Shown here one piece after another: positions 1 through 9,699 of a stretch of DNA of 26,681 nucleotides. Below the pieces are notes generated by a model. The model had not been told where the DNA came from. It did no database searches and was given only the letters and a program-made list of their open reading frames with translations. How positions within the stretch are numbered: position 1 is the first letter of the stretch; each line of letters begins with the position of its first letter. This DNA is from Methylocapsa sp. (lineage in GTDB: Bacteria; Pseudomonadota; Alphaproteobacteria; Rhizobiales; Beijerinckiaceae): contig PLUZ01000232.1 in the NCBI GenBank assembly GCA_003162995.1, positions 1 through 26,681 of the forward strand, written 5' to 3'. The translations under genes and the position numbers were made by a program.

Positions 1-487
1 ATTGCGTGCGAATTTGCACCTTTAGCCGGCCGCTGCGGTCCCTGCTCATATAGAGCGCCGGCGCGTCCGTGACAAAAACCTCTTCGAGCAGCATGCGCAG
101 CCATTCGGCAAAGCCATGGATGCCATCTGGACGGCCGAAGAAACTTGTTAATGCTGCGATTCGCGCTGCATCCATTGTTGTGCGCGAGGATTTATCCCGT
201 GCCACGAAGCTCCACGATTGACGTGCGGCTTGATCCTTTCGCGTCTCGATGACGAGACGCAGAAGATCGTAACCGTCCGCGAGCCCGCGCAGCGTCGAAA
301 AGGTAATCGGCTCATAGGGACGCGGGAGCGTCGAAAGATTATAGCCGGATGGATAATCCCATTGCCGTCCAGCAACCTCGGGGGGCGCCAGCGGCGTGAT
401 GGGGTCCAATGGGCCAAACCAGTTCGCCGCCTCCCCCGCGGCTCCGTACAGCGCCATCATCGCCGCGTAATTCCGAAAGACAGACAT
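1..487 (-). CDS. Phage portal-type protein, N-terminal part (runs off the left edge)
   Basis: The minus strand is open from an ATG at 487 to the window edge, giving 162 residues with no stop. An AAGG sequence lies about ten bases upstream of that ATG. The protein begins MSVFRNYAAMM and contains the stretches GRQWDYPSGYNL, RPYEPITFSTLRGLADGYDL and LRLVIETRKDQ. In my knowledge of tailed-phage and gene-transfer-type portal proteins this is the usual N-terminal signature: an aromatic GYN segment, then an R..E.I.F..LR.LA block, then R..IETRKDQ. Portal proteins form the dodecameric DNA gate of the phage head. The rest of the gene and any prophage genes lie to the left of the window, so intactness cannot be judged. 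The family call rests on remembered motifs, not on a search. Confidence 0.7.
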   Translation of the reverse strand, partial: MSVFRNYAAMMALYGAAGEAANWFGPLDPITPLAPPEVAGRQWDYPSGYNLSTLPRPYEPITFSTLRGLADGYDLLRLVIETRKDQAARQSWSFVARDKSSRTTMDAARIAALTSFFGRPDGIHGFAEWLRMLLEEVFVTDAPALYMSRDRSGRLKVQIRTQ

Positions 488-648
488 TCCCGGACACCTT
501 TCGAAGAAATGTCCAGCACAGGCCGACCACAATACTGGCCTAGCGTTATTCCCATAGGCAGCAAAACGCCACTGCTCCACGGCCATAGCACGAATGCAAA
601 AGGCTCGTGCTTCGATATTGCGGGGTCACAATGAATCGCAGGCTAGGG

Positions 649-1455
649 CTACTCGTCGCCTGCGAGTCTTGTCGCGAAATAGGCGATGGTCCGAGAATAA
701 ACATCGGCTTTGTTCCATTCTTTAATGACGGCGAAATTAGCTGATCCTGGCGCCCAGGAGCCACCACGCTGCCAGCCATAACTTTTGAGAAAATTGGCGG
801 TCGAAGCTAAAACATCGGGCACGTTATGCATGAGATCACGTCGACCGGTACCGCTGAAATCAACCGCGTATTTAAGATAGGACGACGGCATGAACTGTGT
901 CTGGCCGACTTCGCCAGCCCAAGCGCCGTGCGCGCTGGGTGACAGGTCGCCGCGCTGAATAAGCCGCAAGGCGTCCATGAGTTCGGCCTGGAACATATCA
1001 GAGCGGCGGCAATCATAGGCGAGCGTCGCCAGCGCGCGCAATGTAGGCGTGTTTCCGGAGACCGCGCCAAAGTCTGTCTCGAGTCCCCATATAGCAACAA
1101 TCACAGGAGCAGGCACGCCATACTCCTGCTCGATGCGGGCAAACGTCGGAGCATACTGTTTGATCAGAGCCTGCCCTTTGTGCAGGCGATAGGAATTCAC
1201 CATTCGGCCAGAGAATTGCTCAAAACTTTGCTGGAATACATGCTGGCCATGATCCTTCGCAACGATCCCTGGATCATAGGTGATGCCGTCAAGCGCGCTG
1301 ATCGCTGAGCCGGAAATGCCATTGGCGGCGGCCTGCCTCTTGAAATCCGCGAGCCATGCGTCGAAACCCTCCGGATCACGGCAGGTCGCGGCTTGAACCG
1401 AAGAAAACCAAAGGAGACAAAAAATCAAGCCCGTAAAATGCATAATCGCTCGCAT
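649..1455 (-). CDS. Secreted lytic murein transglycosylase (MltB/SLT_2 type)
   Basis: This 268-residue protein should cleave the MurNAc-GlcNAc bond of peptidoglycan in the periplasm. The ATG at 1455 is chosen because GGAG lies eight bases upstream and it gives a clean signal peptide (MRAIMHFTGLIFCLLWFSSVQA, cleavage near A22). An upstream TTG at 1485 would only add ten unlikely residues. The catalytic glutamate is E126 in WGLETDFG, and GQTQFMPSSY (residues 184-193) is the typical substrate-groove motif of the family. There is no C-terminal peptidoglycan-binding domain, so this is the short form. It lies 161 bases downstream of the phage portal gene on the same strand. It has a host-type secreted architecture rather than that of a phage endolysin, but a link to the phage-like genes cannot be excluded. 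Confidence 0.9.
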   Translation of the reverse strand: MRAIMHFTGLIFCLLWFSSVQAATCRDPEGFDAWLADFKRQAAANGISGSAISALDGITYDPGIVAKDHGQHVFQQSFEQFSGRMVNSYRLHKGQALIKQYAPTFARIEQEYGVPAPVIVAIWGLETDFGAVSGNTPTLRALATLAYDCRRSDMFQAELMDALRLIQRGDLSPSAHGAWAGEVGQTQFMPSSYLKYAVDFSGTGRRDLMHNVPDVLASTANFLKSYGWQRGGSWAPGSANFAVIKEWNKADVYSRTIAYFATRLAGDE

Positions 1456-1515
1456 GAAAAACACTCCAGCTGGGAAGACGTACAACCGATATCCGATCAG
1501 GATTCTTAATCAACA

Positions 1516-1538
1516 GATCCACACATAATTTGTGGATC
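1516..1538. promoter_or_regulatory. Perfect inverted repeat upstream of the transglycosylase gene
   Basis: GATCCACA and TGTGGATC form a perfect eight-base inverted repeat around the seven-base spacer CATAATT. It sits about 60 bases upstream of the transglycosylase start. It could be an operator, or a hairpin in the 5' leader. No U-run follows on either strand, so an intrinsic terminator is unlikely. No known regulator motif is recognised. Confidence 0.35.
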
Positions 1539-1849
1539 GCAGCGCGAATCAATACGGGAGCGGCGCATAATACCAGTCCTCGCTCTCAGCAGGACACGAA
1601 GCACCCGCCAGGTTTCATTCCGCATTGGCGAGCCAAATCGTTAGCATGGGTTGTATCTAAATTGAACTGCTTACGTGTGTGCTTCCCAAGCATCGAGGAC
1701 ACATCTGGCCGTGCCAGTTGTCATAAACTATGTGTGTCTAAGACCCGACGGTCAACAGCGGGTCTTGCTCTGCCTTTCCTGGACTTCTCTGCCCCGGGTT
1801 TATTTCACGAACGGCATAAACAGGCACCTGTGGAACTGCCCCATAACGG
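1539..1849. other. Intergenic stretch without a supported gene
   Basis: About 310 bases lie between the inverted repeat and the 3' end of the TPR gene. Two overlapping plus-strand open frames cross it, but neither has a ribosome binding site or protein-like composition, and they end just inside the TPR gene. I see no tRNA, insertion sequence or clear terminator. Confidence 0.4.
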
Positions 1850-4624
1850 CTAGGAACGCAGAACTGATATGTACATTGGATATGATTTCTCCTCAATAAT
1901 TACAGAATGAAAAAGCGCATTAATCTTTTTCTTTAGAGCTGCCCGCTGGTCGTTGGTCTTGTATACCTGCCGTGCAAGCGAGACGAAGCTAGCGGCGAAA
2001 TCGCCTCTCGCTTCGTGTTCTCGGAGTGCATCCTCGACGTTCCAGAGCACACAATTTGTGGCCTTGAGTTCAGCCTCGAGTTTCGTCAGCCGTTCACCCC
2101 CATACCCGCAATCGGCCTTGAGCTGTCGTAATAGCCCGAGTTCGAGCCGGATATTGTCAAGCTTCGTAGCTTCTTTTACGTGGCTTTCCTTGATCTCCAG
2201 GATCGTGATCTTATCGATAAGTTCACCGATCGCACCAGGAATGGCGAGCGCCGTCATTTGCCGTGGTTTGTCCATCAATTGGAGGTCTTGTTTGGTAACG
2301 TTTGCCTCGACGGTAGATGCGATCCGCTCAAAAACAGACTTCCAGTTCCCTTTTTCAGCTTGGCGAAAGAGCTTCATGGTAGGATACCAAGGACAATCAT
2401 CGCGGTGCATCAGCCAACGCCAATCCGGCACGTGTTTTAGGGCAATAAAAACTGGCCTTCCCAACGCCCCGGCAAGATGCGCAATCGCAGTATCCGAAGT
2501 GACGACGAGGTCGACATTCGCCATCACAGCTGCACAATCCACGAAAGAGTCGGCTCCCGAATCAAAATCATCTCCCAAACCCTCGATCGTGAACCGGCCG
2601 CCTGGCATCTCCACCTCGATCGATTCTTGCTCCTTCATGAGACTGATCAAACGAACGCCGTCGATAGATGCGAGCGGCGCGAAACACGGCACTGGTATCG
2701 ATCTTTGAAGGTTGATGAACTTATTGCCGTGCCAGCCAATACCTATGCGAAAGCCTTCATTACCGATTCGACCGGCCCATTTCGAGACAAGGCTTGGTTC
2801 TGGATGAAGATAGGGGATTGGCGCCGGAACCGTCTCCAAAGTGGTTTGGAAACCGTAAGGAAGGCTCATGAGCGCGCTCTGAAATGAAAAGCGTTCATTC
2901 GGATCAAGCGCGTCGACGAGGCGAATAGACTTTGGCAATGTGCGCAGAATCCGATGCATATTCTTGCGGCACAACAGAGTAACATCGGCGCCAGCCTCAA
3001 CGAGACATAGCAAATACCGTGAAAACTGAATCAAGTCGCCAAGACCTTGTTCATCCCAGACGATAATTGCTTGCCCCGCTAAATTTTGGCCGGCCCATTT
3101 AGGCAAATCCGAGATGAAAGACTTGGGTGGCGCGTTCGAACGATCCCAGCGGCTTTCGAAATCCTCGAAGCCTGCCTTCAGGCTGCCTTTGAGAAGCAAG
3201 GCGCCAGCCCGGTTGTTCCGCGCGTCCGGAAAACCTGACTTATATTTTAGAGCCTCGTCGAAAGAGACCAGAGCCTCATCGAGCCTGCCCGCCTCCTTTA
3301 GGGCCACACCAAGGCCAGATAGGGCTTCAGGAGAATGAGGTTTGATGCGCAAAGCTTCATCATAGCAGGATATAGCTTCGGGACAACGATCCAATTCCTG
3401 CAAGACGTTGCCGCGATTAAGCCAAGCATCTGGCGATGAGGGATTGAGACGGACGGCTTCATCGAGACTTGCCAACGCCTCTTCGAGACATCCAAGCTTA
3501 TTTAACGCTGCGCCACGAATGCCGAGGCTCTGCGGATGTTCCGGATCACGCTGCAAGACCTCGTTGCAGGACAAGATAGCCTCTTCGGCACGGCCCAATT
3601 GGAGCAAAATGTTGGCGCGATTGGTCAAGGCCAGCACAAACCCCGGACGGATTTTTAAGGCATATGTGAAGGCTGCAAGCGCGTCTCCGAGATGACCAAG
3701 CTCATGCAGGACGTTGCCACGATTGCAGGAAGCTTCATAATAAGAAGCATCGAGTGCAAGCGCCGCATCATAAGCCGCGAGCGCGTCTTGCGGCCTGCCA
3801 AGTCCTTGCAGCGCTATCCCTTTGTTGTAGAGCGCCTGCGGGTAACCGCGCCGGTATCGAGAGGAGAGGTCATAGGCAGCGAGCGCTTCTTCGAGGCGCC
3901 CGAGCTTTTGAAGGACATTGCCTCGATTGAGTTCCGTTTCTGCGTCTGGCGGACCACGCCGGGCGGCTTCTTCATAGGCCGCGAGAGCCTCTTTGTGGCG
4001 TCCGAGCTTTTGCAACACGGAGCCTTTATTGAACAAATTCGAACTACTATCCGGTCTTATCGTATCAATCGCATCGAAGCATGCGAGGGCTTCGTCAAGA
4101 CGCCCAAATCGTTCAAGCAAGTCACCACGATTCGTCAACGCTTCACAATGAGTGGGGCTCCAGCGCAACGCATCCTCGTAAGCTACAAGAGCATCGGCCA
4201 CACGTCCAAGGCTCTGCAGGATGACGCCCATGTTGAATAAGGTCTCCGCGTCGTGTGGCCGCAGTTTTAGGATTGCGTCAAACGATTCGAGTGCATCCTT
4301 AGGCTGACCCACCCGTTGAAGAACAATGGCGCGAGCGGAGAGCGCTTCCAAAAACACGGGCCGCAAAGCAAGCGCGCGATCGAACCACGTCAGTGCATGG
4401 CGTAAATCGTCAGCATTGAAATAGATCAAGCCGAAGATATAGCATCCAGCATCGCTCCGCGCGGCGAGATCCTGATATTGTTTGATGCGGTCAATCGCCT
4501 CTTGCCGCGCGCCGGCGTTGAGAAAAGCAAAAGCTTCGGTGATCGCAGTCTGTAGAAGCGCCCTGTCATACGACTCGTCGTGATCTTCGAAGCGGTCCAA
4601 TTGTTCAAACTGGGAAACGCTCAT
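1850..4624 (-). CDS. TPR-repeat protein with glycosyltransferase-like domain and C-terminal DUF6165-like domain
   Basis: This protein has 924 residues. After a short lead, about a dozen tandem 34-residue tetratricopeptide repeats run from roughly residue 55 to 500, with recurrent patterns such as NRGNVLQKLGRLEEALAAYD. Residues of about 510-760 resemble the glycosyltransferase region that often follows TPRs in bacteria: WDEQGLGDLIQFSRYL, then GIGWHGN, then TSDTAIAHLAGALGRPV. The last motif matches the nucleotide-sugar pocket of heptosyltransferase-like (GT9) folds. From about 785 to 910 a separate module starts IPGAIGELIDKITILEIK. I recognise this as DUF6165, normally a free-standing protein of about 120 residues. 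Such TPR-transferases are often linked to flagellin or surface-polysaccharide glycosylation, but the substrate here is unknown. No signal peptide is visible, so it is probably cytosolic. The TPR DNA is internally repetitive. Confidence 0.85.
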   Translation of the reverse strand: MSVSQFEQLDRFEDHDESYDRALLQTAITEAFAFLNAGARQEAIDRIKQYQDLAARSDAGCYIFGLIYFNADDLRHALTWFDRALALRPVFLEALSARAIVLQRVGQPKDALESFDAILKLRPHDAETLFNMGVILQSLGRVADALVAYEDALRWSPTHCEALTNRGDLLERFGRLDEALACFDAIDTIRPDSSSNLFNKGSVLQKLGRHKEALAAYEEAARRGPPDAETELNRGNVLQKLGRLEEALAAYDLSSRYRRGYPQALYNKGIALQGLGRPQDALAAYDAALALDASYYEASCNRGNVLHELGHLGDALAAFTYALKIRPGFVLALTNRANILLQLGRAEEAILSCNEVLQRDPEHPQSLGIRGAALNKLGCLEEALASLDEAVRLNPSSPDAWLNRGNVLQELDRCPEAISCYDEALRIKPHSPEALSGLGVALKEAGRLDEALVSFDEALKYKSGFPDARNNRAGALLLKGSLKAGFEDFESRWDRSNAPPKSFISDLPKWAGQNLAGQAIIVWDEQGLGDLIQFSRYLLCLVEAGADVTLLCRKNMHRILRTLPKSIRLVDALDPNERFSFQSALMSLPYGFQTTLETVPAPIPYLHPEPSLVSKWAGRIGNEGFRIGIGWHGNKFINLQRSIPVPCFAPLASIDGVRLISLMKEQESIEVEMPGGRFTIEGLGDDFDSGADSFVDCAAVMANVDLVVTSDTAIAHLAGALGRPVFIALKHVPDWRWLMHRDDCPWYPTMKLFRQAEKGNWKSVFERIASTVEANVTKQDLQLMDKPRQMTALAIPGAIGELIDKITILEIKESHVKEATKLDNIRLELGLLRQLKADCGYGGERLTKLEAELKATNCVLWNVEDALREHEARGDFAASFVSLARQVYKTNDQRAALKKKINALFHSVIIEEKSYPMYISVLRS

Positions 4625-5326
4625 GCGACCATACTCATTATCCTGCGGGCGGGAATATTGTGCCGGAACCGCATGTTATTCGAGGTGAATTGGCCGATAC
4701 TGGCCGGAAGAGATTAGCAACCGCCAAGGACTGCTGTGGGACAATCCTAATTAGGCACCACGCGAAACATTCGACATGGATTGAACCGAAGAATACTTTC
4801 GCGGGCCTGACGCGAGTCTGGCTGCCTTCTCCACGACACGCTTGTTCTTTCCCATTCGCGCCTTGCCTAAATAGGTTTGTCGTTGATCACGCAAGATGGG
4901 CTCCGATCGAAGCTCGAATCCTCTCATATGTTCGAATATGCGGAATCGTCGGAAGAGAGGGACAATCTCCCCCGATCAATTGGGCTACCGTGTACCAGAA
5001 TGAACAAGCCAACCCACTCTCTTGAGTATAGATTCGAATGAAATTAACCACTCATGCTAGGCCTTAGCCTTTTGAGCCTTGGTCACGATCCAAATTCGTA
5101 ATTGCCTCACACTGCCACTCGTGGCTCTCTGCAAAGCAATAGAGCGCAGCCAAACATGATCGTAAGTGACAGTGCTTGCTCGAAACAGGAGAGATGGTTT
5201 GTCTGCATTCCATAAAATGCCTAACGAGCAAATTAGCCGTGGCCCGATGAGTTTCATGCTACTTCGTTTGGGAACCAGTTAGGAATCCATCGTTGTGATG
5301 AGCACCTTTCACCGGAGCGTCTCCAT
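4625..5326. other. Intergenic region, no supported gene
   Basis: About 700 bases separate the divergent TPR gene and response regulator. A 121-codon plus-strand frame (4660-5025) and a 66-codon minus-strand frame (5057-5257) are open. Neither has a convincing ribosome binding site, domain or codon pattern. The region should hold the promoters of both flanking genes. I find no RNA gene or mobile element in it. Confidence 0.4.
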
Positions 5327-5725
5327 TTGAAAAGCAAATCCGGCCTTCAAGTTCTGGTCGTCGAGGACGAACCACTTATCCGTATGTTGATCGAGGACAT
5401 GTTGATCGAAATTGGGTGTAAAAACATCAAAGCAGTTGCTTCGATCGATAATGCCTTGATTTTTCTTGCAGATAACCGTCCAGATTTTGCAATCCTCGAT
5501 GTCGATCTCAGTGGCACACGGAGTTATCCAGTTGCCGCGTTATTGCGATCCTGCAAAACCCCTTTTCTTTTCGTGTCAGGTTATGACGCGGCCATACTCG
5601 ATGCGGCTTATGCCGATGTTAAGATTCTACAAAAACCATTTCGTATTGGCGATCTCGATTCAGCCATTGAAGCAACATTCGGGTTAGGCCCTGCTGATAA
5701 GACTCGGGATAGAGGGGGGAGTTGA
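5327..5725 (+). CDS. Single-domain response regulator (CheY-like receiver)
   Basis: This is a 132-residue receiver domain with no output domain. The acidic pair is E13/D14 in VVEDEP, the phosphoacceptor is D58 in ILDVDLSG, the switch position is S84 in FVSGYD (serine in place of the usual threonine), and the conserved lysine is K103 in LQKPF. The start is a TTG at 5327 with GGAG about nine bases upstream; the first in-frame ATG would cut off the acidic pocket. The FVSGYD form of the switch region is common in alphaproteobacterial receivers that act with HWE/HisKA2-type kinases. That link is family knowledge, and no kinase gene is nearby. It stands alone, with the divergent TPR gene behind it and a gap in front. 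The last dozen residues are a charged tail. Confidence 0.88.
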   Translation: MKSKSGLQVLVVEDEPLIRMLIEDMLIEIGCKNIKAVASIDNALIFLADNRPDFAILDVDLSGTRSYPVAALLRSCKTPFLFVSGYDAAILDAAYADVKILQKPFRIGDLDSAIEATFGLGPADKTRDRGGS

Positions 5726-6243
5726 ATGAAGAGATCAAGCACTGGTGTGACTAGCGACTTACCATTCATTATTCTTCTCCGCCGCCAAGCGGCTGAGAGG
5801 GACGGAGAGATGGGGCGTTAAAGGCGGAAGCCGTGTCATGGTTTTGCCGACAATCTTTAGCCACATCGCCGGTGGGATAGGCAGGAAAACCATTGCCTAT
5901 GATTGCTGCCAGCGACGGGAACGCAAACATTCAGAACAGGGGTGGAATGAGCTAAAGCACTTTCTTGCTGATCCCCGGAATCATGTGATCGAGAAAGAAG
6001 CGCTCAGGCTCAAAGAGATTGCGCATACCGGAAACAAAGCATAGAGCAACTATTTTGATACATGACTTGGGACATAACCGGGACTTTGCGAGTGGTCTGC
6101 CGCTGTAAGGCGCGGCCATTGACGCTTCTTCGACTGAGCAGCCGAGGACCCAAACCTAGCGGCGCGGGCGTGCACGCCATTCCCGCTCTCTGCGTGGCTA
6201 AACCGGGCATATTTGAAAATCCGGAATTTCTATTCCAGGACGC
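5726..6243. other. Intergenic region with one doubtful small open frame
   Basis: About 520 bases lie between the response regulator and the convergent hrcA. A 68-codon plus-strand frame (5838-6044, MVLPTIFSHIAGG...) has a weak AAAGGCGGAAG upstream and a charged helical C-terminal half. It could be a small protein or a remnant, but I recognise nothing in it. A 31-codon frame begins directly after the regulator stop (TGAATG at 5723) and also lacks support. No clear terminator is seen between the convergent genes. Confidence 0.3.
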
Positions 6244-7380
6244 CTATCGCGTTTGCAGCAAGCGCGCGACAGCTTTGGACGTAAAATCCACCATGGGCAC
6301 AATACGCGCGTAATTGAGCCGCGTCGGGCCGATCACACCGAGCACACCGACGATGCGTTGTTCCCGGTCATGAAATGGCGCGGCGATCATTGAAGAACCC
6401 GACAGCGAGAAAAGCTTGTTTTCGGAGCCGATGAAAATGCGGACTCCGTCGCCGCCTTCGGCGCGGTTCAATAGGTCAATTACGTCCTTTTTTGTTTCAA
6501 GATCTGCGAAAAGCAAACGAATCCGCTCTAGATCCTCAATCGCGGTTAGGTCTTGGAGCAGATTGGCTTGCCCCCTCACGATCAACTGCGAGCCATGCCC
6601 GGCCGATTCCGCCCAGCTTGCCAGCCCGGCATCCACAAGGCGTGCCGTCAATTCGCCAAGCTCCGCCTCCGCCAACTTGTGCGAGGCCTCGATATCGGCC
6701 TTGGCCTCCTGCAAAGTTCGGCCCCTGATACGCGCATTGAGATAATTGCCAGCTTCGCATAAGGCAGACGGTGGCAAGCCCGCCGGTATCTGCAGGATAC
6801 GGTTTTCGACCGAACCATCTTCGTCGACGAGCACAGCGAGAGCGCGCTCCGGCTCGATCCTGACGAACTCAACATGCTTGAGCCGCGCGTTTTCCTTGGT
6901 GGTGACGACGACACCAGCGCTGCGTGTCAAACCCGATAACATTATCATCGCGTCGCCAAGTAGCGCTTCAAGAGTCTGCTCCTGCGAGGCAGCTTTAACT
7001 TGCGCCTCGATCTGTTCGCGTTCGTCCCGACTAATGTCGCCCAATTCAAGCAGCGCATCGACAAAAAAGCGCAGGCCAAGCTCAGTCGGAAGCCGACCCG
7101 CGCTAGTGTGCGGCGCATAGATCAAGCCGATCTCTTCGAGATCCTGCATCACATTGCGAACCGAGGCAGGCGACAATGGCGTTGGCAGAAGCCGCGCAAG
7201 GTGGCGCGATCCGACCGCTTCGCCATGTGCGAGATAGCAATCGACAATGAGCCGGAATATTTCCCGCGAGCGTTCGTTGAGACGAGCCAAGCTGTTGGTA
7301 CCAAACTGCGCAGGATCGCGCGCAGGATCTAAAAAAATTGCCATGTTGGCTAACATGACCGGATGAGGCCAAGGATGCAA
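6244..7380 (-). CDS. hrcA: Heat-inducible transcription repressor HrcA
   Basis: HrcA represses heat-shock operons (groESL, sometimes dnaK) by binding CIRCE inverted repeats, and its folding depends on GroEL. The N-terminal winged helix (about residues 25-110) shows [17 protein letters not shown], then [17 protein letters not shown], then [18 protein letters not shown]. All three are family hallmarks. The C-terminal half carries the usual GAF-like region with IFIGSEN and [20 protein letters not shown]. The length of 378 residues is slightly long for the family. The start shown is a TTG with GGAG five bases upstream; ATGs at 7356 or 7344 would give the more usual N-terminus and remain possible. 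No grpE follows, and I see no CIRCE element in its own upstream region. It is divergent from flhA, 228 bases away. Confidence 0.95.
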   Translation of the reverse strand: MHPWPHPVMLANMAIFLDPARDPAQFGTNSLARLNERSREIFRLIVDCYLAHGEAVGSRHLARLLPTPLSPASVRNVMQDLEEIGLIYAPHTSAGRLPTELGLRFFVDALLELGDISRDEREQIEAQVKAASQEQTLEALLGDAMIMLSGLTRSAGVVVTTKENARLKHVEFVRIEPERALAVLVDEDGSVENRILQIPAGLPPSALCEAGNYLNARIRGRTLQEAKADIEASHKLAEAELGELTARLVDAGLASWAESAGHGSQLIVRGQANLLQDLTAIEDLERIRLLFADLETKKDVIDLLNRAEGGDGVRIFIGSENKLFSLSGSSMIAAPFHDREQRIVGVLGVIGPTRLNYARIVPMVDFTSKAVARLLQTR

Positions 7381-7608
7381 GCACGCTCCAGCGGATCTGG
7401 TATGAATAAATAGCTCTGATACCCCATACCGGCGGAGCTCAATACCGGCTGGCGTATGACTGCCGTAAAGCGATCTGGCGTTTTGTGTTTGTTACGAGGA
7501 CCAGACAAGCAACATGGAGCATTTCCTGTCAGCTATCGGCCGACTCCACCATCCTCACGCAAGATTAGACCAACAGAATGGCCTAGCTATCGCGCCTGAG
7601 GAAGCTGA
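7381..7608. promoter_or_regulatory. Divergent promoter region between hrcA and flhA
   Basis: These 228 bases must hold the promoters of hrcA (minus) and of the flagellar operon (plus). I could not identify a convincing -35/-10 pair, a CIRCE element or a correctly spaced sigma-54 site. The plus side ends with a good ribosome binding site, GAGGA at 7598-7602, for flhA. Confidence 0.4.
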
Positions 7609-9699
7609 ATGTCCGAAATCTTATTGACAGGTTCCGCCGTAGGAGAACGCAAAAGTGGGCGTGACATAGGATTTGCCTGTGGAATCATAGCGATACTTTC
7701 GATCTTCATCTTGCCGATACCGGCGTTTATAATTGACATCGGTCTTGCGTTCTCGATCGCGTTGTCAGTGCTCATCCTTATGGTCGCGCTTTGGATCGAG
7801 AGGCCTCTGGACTTTTCCGCATTCCCGACCGTACTGCTTGTCGCCACTCTATTGCGCTTGGCCCTCAATATCGCAACGACGAGATTGATTCTTGCCAACG
7901 GCCCCGAGGGGCTGATGGCCGCTGGCTATATCATTGGTGGATTCTCGAAGCTCGTTATGAGCGGCGATTTCGTCATCGGTCTTATAGTCTTTGCCATTCT
8001 CATCACCGTAAATTTCGTCGTGATTACCAAGGGTGCCACGCGTATCGCCGAAGTGGGCGCGAGATTCACGCTCGACGCTATCCCCGGCAAGCAAATGGCG
8101 ATCGACGCCGATCTTTCAGCAGGACTGATCGACGATAAGGAAGCGCAGCGCCGCAGGCGTGAGCTAGAAGAGGAAAGCTCGTTTTTCGGTTCAATGGATG
8201 GCGCATCAAAATTTGTGCGCGGTGATGCCGTAGCAGGGCTCATCATCTTGGCGGTGAATATTTTCGGGGGGATCGTGATTGGCGCCACCCGGCATAACAT
8301 GCCGCTCGGCGAAGCCGCCGACGTTTTTACGAAATTATCGGTCGGAGACGGCTCGGTTTCCCAAATTCCAGCGCTAATAGTCTCGCTGTCTGCGGCGCTG
8401 CTTGTGTCGAAGGGTGGCACAAGAGGAGCGACGGAGAAGGCGGTTCTCAATCAGCTTGTCAGATATCCGCGCGCTTTGTCGGTCGCGGCTCTGCTCATGT
8501 TCCTCTTGGCGATCATGCCGGGACTGCCGGTGTTTCCCTTTGCTTTTCTCGGCGGAGTCATGGCTTTTGTCGGCTATGCGGTCCCAAAGCAGCTCACTAA
8601 GGAGCGCGATGAGCAAAAGAGACTGGCCGGCGAAGCTGAGCTGCGTAAGCAAAGGGAAGCTCGGGAGTCGGTCAAGGAATCCATGAAATCGGCGGAAATC
8701 GAGCTGTGTCTTGGCAAACAGCTCGCCACGAAACTGCTTGCATCGCATAATGAGTTAGCAAGCCGTGTGACGAAAATGCGACGCAAATTCGCGAAACAAT
8801 ATGGCTTCGTTGTCCCAGACATCAAACTTTCGGATAGTCTTTCCATTCCACCGAAGGCCTATCAGATCAAGATGCATGGCACCATTGTCGCGGCGCACGA
8901 GCTCAGACTCGGAGAATTCCTTGTCATCTTAGGCGAACGGCGCAGGCCGGATCTGCTTAGCGATGAAGTCCGCGAGCCCGCCTTCGGCATGAAAGCCGTG
9001 TGGATTTCCGAGGCATTCGTGAATGAGCTGACACGCGAAGGTTTTAATCCGATCGACAATATATCGGTGCTGCTCACCCATTTGAGTGAAGTCATTCGCA
9101 ACAACCTCGCGCAGCTTCTCTCATACAAAGACATGCGAATATTATTCGAGCGCCTTGGCCCGGAATACAAACGATTGATCGACGATATCTGTCCCTCCCA
9201 GATTTCGTACTCAGGATTACAGGCTGTTTTAAAGCTTTTGCTCGCGGAGCGCGTTTCAATCCGGAACTTGCATCTCATTCTTGAAGCAATCGCCGAAATC
9301 GTTCCACATGCACGGCGGGCCGAGCAGGTTACCGAGCATGTGCGCATGCGGATGGCCCAGCAGATCTGCGGCGACCTGCTGGATGGCGGTGTCCTCAAGA
9401 TCCTGCGCCTCGGTAATCGGTGGGACTTGGCCTTCCATCAAAGTTTGAAACGCGATAGCAAGGGAGAGGTCATTGAGTTCGATCTTGATCCAGTCCTGAT
9501 CGAAAGTTTCGGAAAGGAGGCGTCCACCGCGATTCGCGAGCACATGGATCAACGCCACAATTTCGTCCTTGTCGCCACGCCTGAAGCGCGGCCTTATGTT
9601 CGCATGGTGATCGAGCGTCTATTTGCTACCCTTCCTGTCTTATCTCATCTCGAGATCGCGCGTGGCATTGAAGTCAAATCGCTTGGAACGATTTCATGA
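7609..9699 (+). CDS. flhA: Flagellar type III export gate protein FlhA
   Basis: FlhA is the large export-gate component of the flagellar type III secretion apparatus. It forms a nonamer in the inner membrane beneath the basal body and docks chaperone-substrate complexes. The 696 residues match the family length. About eight hydrophobic segments lie in the first 310 residues, and the highly conserved FHIPEP signature region is clear ([16 protein letters not shown], then [48 protein letters not shown]). A charged linker ([19 protein letters not shown]) leads to the cytoplasmic domain from about residue 350. The ATG has GAGGA seven bases upstream. It overlaps fliR by four bases (ATGA), so the two are translationally coupled. 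The cytoplasmic domain carries an unusually basic first 50 residues. Confidence 0.97.
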   Translation: MSEILLTGSAVGERKSGRDIGFACGIIAILSIFILPIPAFIIDIGLAFSIALSVLILMVALWIERPLDFSAFPTVLLVATLLRLALNIATTRLILANGPEGLMAAGYIIGGFSKLVMSGDFVIGLIVFAILITVNFVVITKGATRIAEVGARFTLDAIPGKQMAIDADLSAGLIDDKEAQRRRRELEEESSFFGSMDGASKFVRGDAVAGLIILAVNIFGGIVIGATRHNMPLGEAADVFTKLSVGDGSVSQIPALIVSLSAALLVSKGGTRGATEKAVLNQLVRYPRALSVAALLMFLLAIMPGLPVFPFAFLGGVMAFVGYAVPKQLTKERDEQKRLAGEAELRKQREARESVKESMKSAEIELCLGKQLATKLLASHNELASRVTKMRRKFAKQYGFVVPDIKLSDSLSIPPKAYQIKMHGTIVAAHELRLGEFLVILGERRRPDLLSDEVREPAFGMKAVWISEAFVNELTREGFNPIDNISVLLTHLSEVIRNNLAQLLSYKDMRILFERLGPEYKRLIDDICPSQISYSGLQAVLKLLLAERVSIRNLHLILEAIAEIVPHARRAEQVTEHVRMRMAQQICGDLLDGGVLKILRLGNRWDLAFHQSLKRDSKGEVIEFDLDPVLIESFGKEASTAIREHMDQRHNFVLVATPEARPYVRMVIERLFATLPVLSHLEIARGIEVKSLGTIS

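Noticed and set aside
3114..4240. Several plus-strand open frames antisense to the TPR region
   Set aside because: They mirror the repetitive codon pattern of the TPR gene and are shadows.
4660..5025. 121-codon plus-strand open frame
   Set aside because: No ribosome binding site, no domain, composition unlike a protein; it lies in the promoter region of divergent genes.
5057..5257. 66-codon minus-strand open frame
   Set aside because: Some stretches look protein-like, but there is no recognisable family and no clear ribosome binding site.
7451..7470. Possible sigma-54 site (TGGCGTATGACTGC) upstream of flhA
   Set aside because: The GG and GC elements are nine bases apart, not ten, and the -12 element is poor.
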